DNA from: an uncultured Maribacter sp.
GTDB taxonomy: Bacteria > Bacteroidota > Bacteroidia > Flavobacteriales > Flavobacteriaceae
Length of the DNA stretch: 34,824 bases
Assembly (NCBI GenBank): GCA_938038975.1
Contig: CALHVP010000268.1
Location: forward strand, 1-34,824
Reading direction: 5' to 3'
Below, one piece after another: positions 9,361 through 22,300 of this stretch. Positions within the stretch are counted from its first letter, which is position 1, and every line of letters begins with the position of its first letter. The position numbers and the translations under genes were made by a program. The notes beneath the pieces are model-generated. The model saw nothing but the letters and a program-made list of their open reading frames with translations. It was not told the DNA's origin and made no database searches.

Positions 9361-10305
9361 CTAGTAGGTACACCTACAATTACTTATTCCTTGGAAAAGA
9401 TCTACACCTAAAGTTATTACATGCGTTCCACTACTGTAACCTAAAATTTCATTTAAGATAACCTGATAAGAGTAACCAAAATAAAAGTTATTCTTTTTAA
9501 GACCTATAATTGGTGCAATATATAAAGGGTCGCCAATTTGATCATTCAAAAAACGATAGGTAAGGCCTGCATAGTAATAATCCTCAAAATCATACCAGCG
9601 GAATTTCACATTTAAATCTGTTACCGATCTACCATCACTCTCAAAAAGTTGAAAGAAAATAGAAGGTTCTATTTCAAAATTGCTGCTTTTACTTTTGCTA
9701 TATCTGTAACCTGTATATAAATAATAGTTACGCAATGTATTAGGCTCGAAGATTGGATTAAACTTAGTTAAATCTTTTTCTAATAAATTTGAAGCATTTG
9801 CACTGATATAAAACTTTTCATAACGGTAAAGTAATCCAACATCAAAATTATGATTTGTAGTAGCCCTATCATCCGTTACACTTGGGTCTAAGGCATCAAA
9901 ATTCTCAATATCTATTCTAAACTGATTAAAATTATAGGATATACCAAAAGATAAAAACTCGTCATCGTAGCGGTCCAAAGTTAAATGGTGAGCAAAAGAA
10001 ACTCTTGCTCCACGTTGTTTTGTTTCCCCATTGCTATCATTATATAGCAATGCACCAACACCTGATTTTTCTCCTACACGCATATCTGCTGCTAAGGATT
10101 GAGTATCTGGAGCGTCTTTCACACCCACCCATTGCGTAAGGCCGTTTACACGAATCTTTACATGGTCACCAATACCGGCATAAGTTGGTGACATGACAAA
10201 CGGGTTGTCTGCCAAATATTGGGATAATTGAGGAATCGTTAGCTCCTGACCTCTTAGGGCGAAGGCACTTATAAAAAAGGCCAAGGTCAATAGTCTATTG
10301 TACAT
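9361..10305 (-). CDS. Type IX secretion system PorP/SprF family outer-membrane protein (sprF-like)
   Basis: 314 aa; signal peptide, QLSQYLADNPFVMSPTYAGIGDHVKIRVNGLTQWVGVKDAPDTQSLAADM typical of PorP/SprF; starts 18 bp after the giant SprB-like gene. Confidence 0.9.
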   Translation of the reverse strand: MYNRLLTLAFFISAFALRGQELTIPQLSQYLADNPFVMSPTYAGIGDHVKIRVNGLTQWVGVKDAPDTQSLAADMRVGEKSGVGALLYNDSNGETKQRGARVSFAHHLTLDRYDDEFLSFGISYNFNQFRIDIENFDALDPSVTDDRATTNHNFDVGLLYRYEKFYISANASNLLEKDLTKFNPIFEPNTLRNYYLYTGYRYSKSKSSNFEIEPSIFFQLFESDGRSVTDLNVKFRWYDFEDYYYAGLTYRFLNDQIGDPLYIAPIIGLKKNNFYFGYSYQVILNEILGYSSGTHVITLGVDLFQGISNCRCTY

Positions 10306-10323
10306 AGGTATTAGGTTAAGTTC

Positions 10324-13300
10324 TTATCTATATAAGGTGAAGTGGCCAACAAATTCTCGGTCATCTTCTTCTCTGTTTAATTGAATTACATACCAATAGT
10401 CTCCTGTTGGTAGCTCTTTTTTATTGTATTTTCCATCCCATCCTTGTGCGTCATGAGTCTGTTCGGAAACTACTCTACCATAACGATCAAATATTTTGAT
10501 TAGTATTTCTGGAAACTGCTCTATATTTCTAGGCATCCAAAAATCATTATTTCCATCACCATCTGGTGTAAAGAAATTAGGTATTTCTATATCAATAAAT
10601 TCCATGAATATAGATCCAATCGCCTCACAACCATTCTCATCGACCAACCTAACATCATACATACCTGTTCTGGTAATGTAAAATGTGGTATCATTCCCAT
10701 TATTCACATCATTAAAATAATAGGTGTACTCTGGTCTGCCACCTAGGGCAATGGCCGTGATTTCATTAAGGCTATTTTGCTCCAATATCAAGGTCAAAGG
10801 ATCAAATGCTTCTATAGTGAAATCTACTGTTTGGATACATCCGTTCGTATGTGCAATTGCTATAAAATGAGCGCCAGGACTAATATTTCTAAAATCAGGA
10901 TTCAATTGCATGGCAGACGAATCCGTAGTATCTAAAGCATACATAACCTCTCCTAATATAGATGGATCTTCTAAGGTGATATTTATATAATTGTTTGGCG
11001 TGTTTCCAGTACATTCATATACAGGTACTATTTCCGCGTTTAGATTAACACCTACCTCAACATCTACCACTACGTTAGTTACACAACCATTTGCATCCTT
11101 AACGAAAATTAGATAATTACCCGCAGCCATATCCGTGAAATCAACTCTATCTAATACATAATCTGCATCGTCATTAGAATTAAGGGCAGTGCTATATGGA
11201 GCAGTACCTCCTGTAATCTCTAAGGTAATTGTACCGTCCTCACTTCCTACGCATACTTCTGGAGTAGGTGTTGCGGTAAGTTCAAGTAAGGTAGGTTCTG
11301 CAATTGTGTACTCTAATTGTTCAAAACAACCATTTACATCTTGTGCAATTACTGTGTAGTCACCTGGACTTAAATCCGTAAAAGTATTTACACTATCAAA
11401 CTGATCTAAGTTTGGTGATATTGCATATTGATATCCTCCAGCACCACCACTCAAGTTAACAGTTATACTAGCATCGTTTTCTCCAAAACAAGAAACATTT
11501 ACTATGTCTTCTGTATAACTTAAAGGAACGGGGTCCAAAATAACAACTTCTACTGGTGCGGTCGTACAATCAGCACTAGTTACTTCTACATAGTACGTTC
11601 CTGCGGATAACCCGTTAAAGTTACCTTGGGATTGTGGTCCTGCAATTCTAGATGCCAAACTCAAAGAAACATCCGTGTAAAGCGCATATTGATAATTACC
11701 TAATCCACCATCTGCAGTTGCTACAATACCTGCCGTACTATCCCCAGTACAGTTTATAAAAGCTGCAGTTTCATCTACAATTAAAGCCAATGGTATTATA
11801 GGGTCTTCCGTAATTTCATTAGAAACAATAGAAGGACAACTTAAAGCATCTCTCACGAAATAACTATACGTTCCTGCTGATATACCTGTGAACACATGTG
11901 TGTTTGGCCCATTCAAACCATTCATTGGTAAGAACGTAATTCCGTCTTCGCTATAACTGTAAGGACCTGTTCCTCCAACAGCTCTAAGCTCTAGTTCTGC
12001 TAAATTAGTGCAAGTCAATTCTCCTGTTCTGAACAGTTGTGCAAAAACTTCGGTAGGCGCAATAATTTGAACCCTAGGAGTTTCAAAACTACAACCAAGG
12101 TCATCAAGAACCGTTATACTATAAAAACCAGCTCCAAGATTGTTAAACACATCGGAAACTTGCTGTGGTGTTGTTTGTGTTGGGTTTACCACTGCCATAT
12201 CTGTATACACGTTCAAGCGATATTGATAGGTCGCAATTGTAACTCTCGCCGCGACTGTAGCCGTTACAGATGCCGTATTATCTTCAAAACAAGAAAGTGT
12301 AGTAGCTGCTATTGTTGCTACTATATCTTCTGGTCTAACTAAAGTAATAGCTGCGGTTTCTGTACAACTAAAGGCATCTGTTACGGTAAACGTATAATCT
12401 CCAGCAGAAAGTCCGTTGAAAACAAAAGCAGACACATTAGCTTGTGTTCCAGATTGTCCTGTTGTTGTATTGTTCCAATCTATAGTATAAGGAGCTTGTC
12501 CACCCGTTGGGATTACAGATATGCTACCTTGGTCATTGGAACAACTTACTCCTAAAACTTCTACTGGGGCAACCGCAATTGCAGCACTAGGTGCTAAAAC
12601 TGTAATGACATTAGAGTTCTCTATACAGAACGGTGCCTGAGTTTGAGTAATTCTGACATAGTATATACCTCCTGGTAATCCTGTAATTGGGGGCAATGCT
12701 GTGACTGTATCTCCAGTACCGTTTTGTCCTATCACTGGATTATTGCTGTTATCAAAAACTTGATAATCATAAGTCCCAGTGTAATTAGATATGCTTACAC
12801 TAAAACTACCATCGTCAACTCCATTATTCAAACATTCTTCATCTGTCAATTTAGTAGCAACGACCTGCATTTCCTCAGGAGCGTCTAGTGTATGAACCGT
12901 TTCAATAATACAATTAGTATCCAAATTCGTGATAGTAACGCTATAATTTCCAGCATCTAAGCCCGTAAATTCCCCTGTACTATTTGTAGCGGTATAAACA
13001 ACGTTAATACCGTTCAACACATATTCCAAATTAGGAGTAGCTGTTGCTGGGGTTACTGTAACTCCAACTTGAATCCTAGCATCGTTACCTGGAATACAGG
13101 TAAGTTCATCTAAGATAGTTACCGTTGGGTCAGATATTTGAACAAATGGGTTGATAGTTTCGGTTACAACTGGACTTGCACAACCATTGTCATCAAACGC
13201 TGTGATTTCATAAACACCACCAGCATAATTTGTTTCTATATAGCTGCTGTTAGCGCCGTCTTGAACCGTTGTCCCCGTAGTTGTATTAACAAATCTAAAT

Positions 13301-16300
13301 CTCACGAAATTATTAGAACCACCTATCAAACTTGATAAATCCACGGAAATACTTGCCGTGTCTTCACTGTTACCAACAGTACATGCAAATTGTTCGGTAA
13401 TAAGTGTAACGTTAGAAATGACGTTAGGTTGGCTTATCACTTGGGTAATATCCCTTGTACAACCGTTTGGTGACGCTACTCTTATTGTATAGGTAATGCC
13501 TGCAACTGTTCCTTCCAAACCTGCGAACGTCGCTGTTGCATTTGTATTGCTCGTTGCTGCCATAGGGAATACCGCACTACTTCCAGGGCCTGAGATAATT
13601 GTAAAGAGGTAAGGGCCTATTCCGTTATCCGGACTAGCACTTACGCTAATGGTGCCATCGTCCGAACTGTTACAAGTAACATCCGTAAAGTCATCAATGC
13701 TTATGTTAGGCAAAACACTATCTTCTAATCGTTGTATTACCGTTGTGCTGCAGGTATGACCAGTTGCTGTATCTGTTACAGTAAATACGTAATCTCCAGG
13801 TGTGGCAAGGCCAACAAAAACTCCTGTTGTATTTGCATCATCGGCAGGGTCACCAGCTAAAGTGCCAGGATATCTAACCTCATAGTCAAAAGAACCAGAA
13901 CCGCCTGTTTGGTTTATCGTGATTTCGCCACCTGAATTACAATCGATCGTTTTAACGATGTCCGCTCTTGGCGCTATTACATCATATAAAATTTCCGCTG
14001 TTGTTGTTGCAGTACATGCCAATTGGTCGGTAATCCTAACTTCGTAGGAACCGGCGCCCAAGCCAGAGAAAACTCTAGTTGCTTGAGGAGCTCTAAAATC
14101 ACTACCGTTTAGCACTAATTGATAGGTGTAGTTACTCCCTTGGCCTCCAAGAACATTAATAACTTCTAGTTCCCCTGAGAAATTGGTGCAATTTCCTTGG
14201 TTCACTTGCAAATCGGCAGTAATTGGATCTGGATTGCTTAGGTTCACATCTGGCAATCGCTGCATACAGTCGTTCAAATCCTTAATCCAAACTTGATAGT
14301 CGGTTCCTGGTGTTGCAACACCAGAAAGACCTGTAAATCTTGGGTTGTTCACAAAACTTCCTGCCGTAGGTACGGGATCTGTTGCCGGAGCGACAAAATA
14401 AGTAAATGTTCCCCAACCACCTTGAGCATCAATTACTTCTATTACACCATCATTAAGCGCACAAGTAATCGGTTCTATCTGAGTGTTTCCAGTAATGGGT
14501 CCGTTAGGCCCAGCGATAGTAAAGAAGTCTGTTAGCGTACAGTTAGGATTGCTGTCTTGAACAATGTCTACTCTGTACTCACCCTCTCCAAGTGTAAAAG
14601 GTGTTGTTGGTCCAACGTTGGCAGAGGTGCCATTCGCGCTAGCAATCATCACATCATCACCTATCGCAGCTGTTCCTTGCGAATTATAGATTTGCCATGA
14701 AAAGCCTCCCACATAAGGTGTAACAGGGTCGTTAATTGTAAAGCTCACAGAACCGTCGGTTCCGTCACAAACTACATTTTCTACCGTTGACGTAACTTCA
14801 AAATTGTTAGGTTGACCAACAGTATGTGAAATGGATACTACACAATTGGTATTAACATTTCTAACTTCAAAAATATGAGGTCCCGTAGGCAATCCTGTAA
14901 ATACGTTTGAAGGCCCAAAAGCACCCGGTAATAGCCTAAACTCATAATTAGCAAGTCCGGCAGGTGTACTTGAATCTGTAAGCGACCCAAAAGCATTTAT
15001 GGTAATGTTTTCCCCTGCGATACATGAAATTGTTTGGTCAACGGTTATAGTCGCTGGCAATAACTCATCAAACGGAGCTATGGTAGCAGTTGCCGAGCCT
15101 TGACATCCATTGTCATCAAAAACGATAACAGTGTAATTACCGCCTAAAGTATTAGTTTCGACATAGGTATCGTTAGCACCATCTTGTACAGGTGTTACCA
15201 AATCCAAATTATTAAAGAATTGGTAACGCACAAAGGTATTGGAACCTCCTGTTACGCTTTGTACCGAAATAGTAGCGTTATTCGGATTATTACCCATCGC
15301 ACATTCAAATTCTATTGTTGCATTCATAGTAACGGCAATGGCGGCAGGCTCTGCTATTACAATAGGAGTACTTGTGGTACTACATGCATTTGCAGCATCT
15401 GCAGTAATGGTTACGATATAACCTATTCCTGTAGTAGCCGCAAGACCTGTAAAGGTTGCGCTCGTATTTGTAGTGCTTGTTGGGCTAATACTGGTTGCCG
15501 CGCCGTCTAAAGAAGTAATTTCAAAAGTATACGGGCCTATGGCATTATCTACCACTGATATGGTGATTGTTCCGTCAGCATCACCGATACAAGTGACGTC
15601 GGTACTATCAACAGTATTAATAACAGGTTCCACTACATCAGGTACATTTATTACAAACACTCTATTACAAGCCGCGGTATTGGGCGAGTTGGTATCGTAT
15701 ATCGTAATCGTGTAATCACCTGGTAAAGGCGCTAAGTAGTCAAAATTAGTACTAGGCACGCTAGTTTGAGCAACAGCAGGAGCTCCAGCCGTATTTGTAA
15801 TACTGTATTCATATGCACCGGAACCATCCAGAATTCCAATGTTTATAACTGCCTCTGGAGTTGGGGTACAATCCAATAATTTTGTCAAAGTTGCACTGGC
15901 TGATAAAACAGGGTCAACCGTAAATGAAGGCATCAAAGCGATACATCCATTGGCATCGGTTACATAAAAATCATAATCTCCAGGCGTTACATTTGTAAAC
16001 AGACCTGCGTTATCCAAGAATGTGGTTGGAGCAGGATTTCCTGTTATCACCATTGCATAGCGTAAACCGCCAGCAAGGGAGTTTCCTACTACCGTAACAT
16101 CGATTGGAGAGGAACAATTATCTTGAGTTACCGAGGTAATCGTTGGGTTTGGCGATAAGGATAAGTTTACAGGGTTTAGTACCAACGGACAGCTAAATTG
16201 ATCGTAAAGTGTTACCGTGTAACTTCCAGCAGGGGAGTTTACGGGAATTTCGATAGGATTGTCCGTAGTACCCGTCTGTGTAAAACCTAATGGTCCTGAA

Positions 16301-19300
16301 ACATCATAGGTATACGGTGCGCCACCGCCGCCAGTAATATTATTAATACTGATTAAACCGGGCAGGTTACAGGAAATATCCCTTGTGCGAACCGCAACAG
16401 CAGAAATTGGAGGCAATTCTGGAACAAAGACGTTTTCACTAGCCCCTCTACAAGCATCTGCATTTGCTGCATCTACTTGGATAACATCAATATAATAATC
16501 ACCCTCCGCAAGTGGAACAGTTGTTGTTACAGTGTTGCTAAAAGGAACGATACCACCACTAGTTTCTACTGGTGTTAAGTTTCCAAGCTCATAAATTTCC
16601 CATCTCATTTGAGGTTGTGCAGCGTCTGGAGTGATATTGAAGGTCAACAAACCAGTAGTTGCACCTGCACAGGTAGGCGTTACATCCACATTGATATCTA
16701 TTGGTAAATTGGGAACAACATTATTGACGTTAACACTGCTCTCACGAATACATCCGGAGCCGTCCCTTACATAAAACACATAGGTTCTACCGGGAACCAA
16801 TAATGGCAATAAGGCATTCTGCGGAGTTGTAGGGTCTATATTTGCAAATGTATGTGACGTACCAGCTGCAATTGATGCAGTCCAAATTCCAGGATTGGCA
16901 GAGAATGTACTAAAGTTTGCTGGGTCATCTGTATACGTATATTCATAACCAGGAACGGGATTACCCTGACTACCTTGCACCGTAACCTGCAGATCATTAC
17001 AATTTAAAATGATTGGATTAATAGTGATATCAAGATCATCTAAAGGAAAAGGAATAATATACCGGTCAAAATCTACTTGACAGATAGTACCGCTCGCCAA
17101 AGTAACCCTAATGGAAGGGAATACTTCTGTCCCAGACAAATTGCCCCTAAGTTCATTTGAGGCTTGCCATGTGGCTCCCCAATCATCACTATATTCTACA
17201 GAGCCCGCAGGCGTAATGACATTATCAAACCTAAAACCATAATCCGCAGCCGTGTTGCCTGGAGCATCACAATTAGCGGGTAGAATAGGAACTATATCCG
17301 CTGTGATTTCTGTTGCGTTATTTATTGTTACGGTAGCCGATGTTATTGTACAACCATTTTCATCTGAAATAAGCACTTCATAATTACCAACTCCAATCCC
17401 ATTAAAGGTTAGAGGAGTGGTTGAAATATTAGTACTGGTACTTCCATAATCGATACCATCAACAGGAGAAAGGTCTACCAAGGTATAATCGTAAGGAATA
17501 GTCCCTCCACCAACGGTAACATCAATTGAGCCAAGACCATTAAAACATTCTGGGTCCGTTGGAACTGCATTAACGGTTAATGCAGGAACGGGAACCAAAA
17601 TAATATCTTCCTGAAGGAAAGAACAAGTTGGTGACGCTCCATTGTTATCTTGCACATGAACATCATAACCAGCAGGGTTAGCGGTTGCCATTGCCTCCGT
17701 TACCGTTAAGCTATTTGTTGTTGTATATAATCCTGCCGGACTTGTATTGGCTGGAACGATAGCATATAACAAGGTGCCGTTTCCGCCTGTTGCGTTTGCG
17801 GTAATTACACCATTTCCACAGGCGCTTAATGCCGTAATAGCAACATCAACAATCAATTGCGGATGTATGGTTACTGTTTGCGTGTTGGATACCAATGGAC
17901 AACCAAACTGATCTCTAACTTCGATATCATAGGTGCCATTGGATAAATTTTGGAATGTAAACGTAGTAGCAGTAGCTGGGGTCGGCGCTCTCCATGGGCC
18001 ACCGTCCAATCTAAACTGGTATCCACCATTACCTGCAGTTACATTTACAGTAACAGAGCCGTCATTATTTCCCGTATAACAAGCCGTTGGCGTTGCATCA
18101 AATACAATCAGCTCAGGTCCTGTAACTATTATAGCCGTATCAATAACATCTTCACAATTATTAGTATCTCTAGCTCGAACTACATAGCTTTCGCCAGCAT
18201 TACTCGCCGGAACATTAGTGAAAATAGGGGAATTCTGATAGGTTCTTTCTATTGAGATAATATTAGCATACGGTACCGTAAGGTCGACATCATCGCTAAT
18301 TTCCAATTGATATTGGTATGTTGGTGTACCTCCGGATGTACTAGCGGTAATGGTAGCCCCTGTGGTATCACAAGTAAATTGTGCCGTTATAGCGGCATTA
18401 ACTTCAACCACGGCAGGTTCTGTTAAAACCTGATTTAAAGGAATGGTACATGCAGCAGGGTCGTTCACGTCTTGAACAACTATGTTATGTGCTTGTGCAT
18501 TAAGACCTGTTATTATTTGAGCAGAAGTAAATGGTCCTATAAAAGTACCTCCGTTTACACTATATTGAAAACCTCCCGCTCCATAATTGGATGCGTCAAT
18601 AGTGATACTACCTGAGGCATCTCCATTACAATCAAGGTTATCAAAGGCTGTTATTGATGCCTCAAAGGCATTGCCATCTTGAATAATTACAGTGGTGTCT
18701 ACAAAACAGTCTGGGCTATACTCTACCCGCAGCGTTTGTGTTCCAACCGCAATATTATTAAATATATTAGCTGTGGCACTAGGTCCCTGAGCGACTCCAT
18801 CTAAGGTATAAATAAAGGTAGCGTCAAAAGGTGTTACAGTAACATTTCCGGTGCCATCACAGTTGTATACTACAGCGTAGTCTACTATTGGTGCAACGGG
18901 CAAGGCATCTATAACAACATCCGCTAAGGTGATCGCACAACTGGTTGCATTGGCATCCCTTACATTTATAGTGTATGTTCCATCATTTAGGTCTGTAAAA
19001 GTATGTCCACCTGTAGTGCTCGTAGTCCAAGAACCACCATTGATACGGTATTGGTAATTTCCAGAACCGCCTGTTGTTGGAATTGCACTTCCGACTGTTA
19101 TCTGGCCTAACTGAGCACAGGTATAATCTTGTGTCTGTATGGCTTCGGCAACTAATTGGTCGGGTTGATTAATAACCACATCTATTGCAGGAGATACACA
19201 TAAATTGGCATCCCTAACTACAACCGAATAAGTGCCAGTAATTAAATTGGGGAAATTTGTTCCGTTACTGTAAGTTACCCCATTATCAACACTGTACATA

Positions 19301-22300
19301 AAAGGAGCTTGTCCGCCAGAATTCAACACTACTGAAATAGCTCCGTCCGCTCCTCCAAAACAAGTAACATCTGTTGGGGTTGGGGTGAAATTGATTGGTG
19401 CATCTTGTGTTATAGTCAATGGAAAACTATCCGAACAGAAATCTGGATTGCCATCATTATCCCTTACATACACATCATAATTTCCAGCTATAAAACCTAG
19501 TACAGGGTTAGTCGTGTTGAAATCGGTATCTAAAGGCAAAGCGCCACTTGCAACAACTGCAAAAGTATAGTTGCCATCACCGCCATTAGCCGTAATCGTA
19601 ATATCCGCGTCGGTATCGCAGGCCGAAATATTGGGCGCTGATGCAGTTACGGTCAACTCTGGATTGATAACAACCGTTTGAGTCGCCAAAGCCAATGGAC
19701 AACCGTTTTGATCTCGTACATCAATGTCGTAAGAACCGCTGGATAAGTTTTGAAACGTATATGTTACGTCACTTACTGGCGTAGGTGTCAACCACGGCCC
19801 TGCATTAATTCTAAATTGGTAGCCTCCGTTTCCGTCGGAAACGTTTATTTGAATGCTAGCATTGTTGGTGCCATCATAACACGTAGTTGGAACCGTTGTA
19901 AATACGACAGGGTTTAATGGCTCAACCCTTAAAGCGGTGTTAACCTCACAAGTATTCAGGTCTCTGGCGCGTATGATATAATCTCCGTCCGCTAATCCAG
20001 TAAACACTCTGTTATTTCCGTTAGTAAGAAAGTCAAAACTTCCTATTACATTCCCTAAATCATCTTCTAACTGATATGTGTAACCTGGCGAACCTCCACT
20101 TGCCGCAGCGGTTATAGTAGCACCATCGGCACAGGTAAGAGCTGTTGTAATATTTGCTATCAACACTACAGCAGATGGTTGGGTAATATCCCTAGTTATA
20201 GTAGTGCTGCAAGTAATCTCATTTGCTTTCCTAATATCTATTGTTTGCGTGCCGGCTCCAAAAATAGGAGCGGTAGTTACTGGAGAAGTTAGAGAGCCTA
20301 TCCAATTAAGACCTCCATCAACGGAATATTCAAACCCTGTTGCAGCATCAAAATTTTCAACGGCAAACGTAATTGTACCGTCTGTTAAACCATTACAGGA
20401 AACATTGGTAGAACTTTGAACAGAAGAAGCAAATATTTCTCCTGCTGCAACCGTCACAGGTGTTTCTACAAATAATTCGCATACCTCAGGAATCTGAAAT
20501 ATTTGAATATCATCTAAAGCAAGATCATTTCCGCTATTTCCAATTTTCTCTGTTCTAATAACAAAATCAAGATTGGTATTTGCTCCTGGATCAAAGTCTG
20601 TGGTAAATAAAACCCAGTCATCTGGTCCTGTATTTTTAGCAATATCACCAGTTCTTATAGATTGTATTATAGTGCCGCCGCCATCAACTATTTCAATAGT
20701 CAAATCAGGGTCTAAAATGTTAACTGTAGATCGTACTAGATTAAAAATATGTAGTGATATACGTAAAGGTCTATTTGGGATAATATCATTAATAGGTTTT
20801 GTATAGATAATCTGTCCTGGACTTGGTGTTCCAACATTAATTACCAAATACCTACCACTAGGATCCGTTGGATTCGTGTGGTCGTTTGGGCTAATCCAAG
20901 CGCCAAATGGTGCAACTATTTCATTCGTGACACTATATTGGAAGTCATTAATATTACTATTTGTATCGCCTCCGCCAGCAGTACTATTTGTTTGATCCTC
21001 ATATGCATAACCTCTAGTGTCAGGACTAGGAATAGTTCCAATACCTACTCCAAAATCTTCAGAAAGCAGCAAGCTTGGTGTAGGAGGAGTTTGAGAGGTG
21101 TAATATGTAGTCACCGTATACGTTCCTGGAGCCACATTATTAAATACATTGCTAGAAGGGTCTGGTGAGTTAGCGACTCCATCTAATTCATATCTATAAT
21201 CGTATCCCGAAATACTTGGTGATGCAGTAATGGTACCTGTACCATCACAATTATAATCTACTTCTGGGGTTAGAGCAACGTTTGGAGGCATTGGAAGACC
21301 TTCTACTGTTACGTTCATTGGAAAGGAACATGATGCATCTCTAACTAACACCGTATAATCTCCTGGCGCCAATAGTTGTGTAGCCGCAGCACCCCATGTA
21401 CCACCGCCATCAAAACTATATTCATAAGGCGCTGTACCACCAACTACATTGGTTATGCGAACTTCAGCCCCATTAGGGTCACAGGTTGCGTCTCTTGCTA
21501 CTCCTGCAGAAGCACTTAAAGGAAAAGGTTCGTTTAAATCATATGCCAATGCAACATCACAACCACTGCTATCTAACACCCTAAGTTCATAAGGTCCAGC
21601 AACAAGTCCTACAAAATTAGGTGTCGGTTGATACGTTACCCCGTTATCAATACTATATTGAAATGGGCCTATGCCTCCTAAGACATTTATTGTTAATTGG
21701 CCATCAGCCTCTCCACTACAAGAAGGTTGTATTTCAGCTACAGAATCTATAGTAAAAGAACCTACATCGTTTATAGTTACTGGATTTGATATAGCGTAAC
21801 AATTGTTAGCATCTAGAAGCACAAAAACATACGTTCCATCCTCACCAGGAAAATATTCATCTATAGTATCATTGTCTGTATCTCTCCATCCAAAAGTAAA
21901 TATTGCTTCATTTTGATATGCATTTAAATCTACGTTATCAACAATTTCCTGCTCCGTTGCAGCACCTCCTGGGTCATGTAATAAAACGCCATCCTTACTC
22001 CATATCGCATATTGGAAATCTGGATTTCCCTGACCACCAGTTCTGGTAAGTTCTATACTACCAAAACTACAGCCAATATCGGCAATAGTTAGTGCAGATA
22101 AAGTTGGATCTGGAATTCTATCAACGCGAACAGATTGTACGTCTAAACAATCATCATCTGTTCTTGTGATAACAAAATAGTCGCCAGCATTTACATTAAA
22201 CGTATAGCTATTTACAGGCTGAGCCGTTTCAGAATCTATAAGTGTGCCTCCTGGGTGTAATGGGTAATAGTCTGGACTACCCACACCAGGAGCTGCTGTA

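Noticed and set aside
9270-9461. 63-aa plus-strand ORF across the folB/sprF gap
   Set aside because: Overlaps both flanking genes in antisense and has no recognisable features.
12037-12342. Plus-strand ORFs antisense to the giant adhesin (e.g. 12037-12342, 15184-15510, 17950-18255, 20878-21168)
   Set aside because: Low-complexity or Cys/Ser/Ile-rich translations with no family resemblance; explained as shadow ORFs of a long coding sequence with unmistakable protein repeats on the minus strand.
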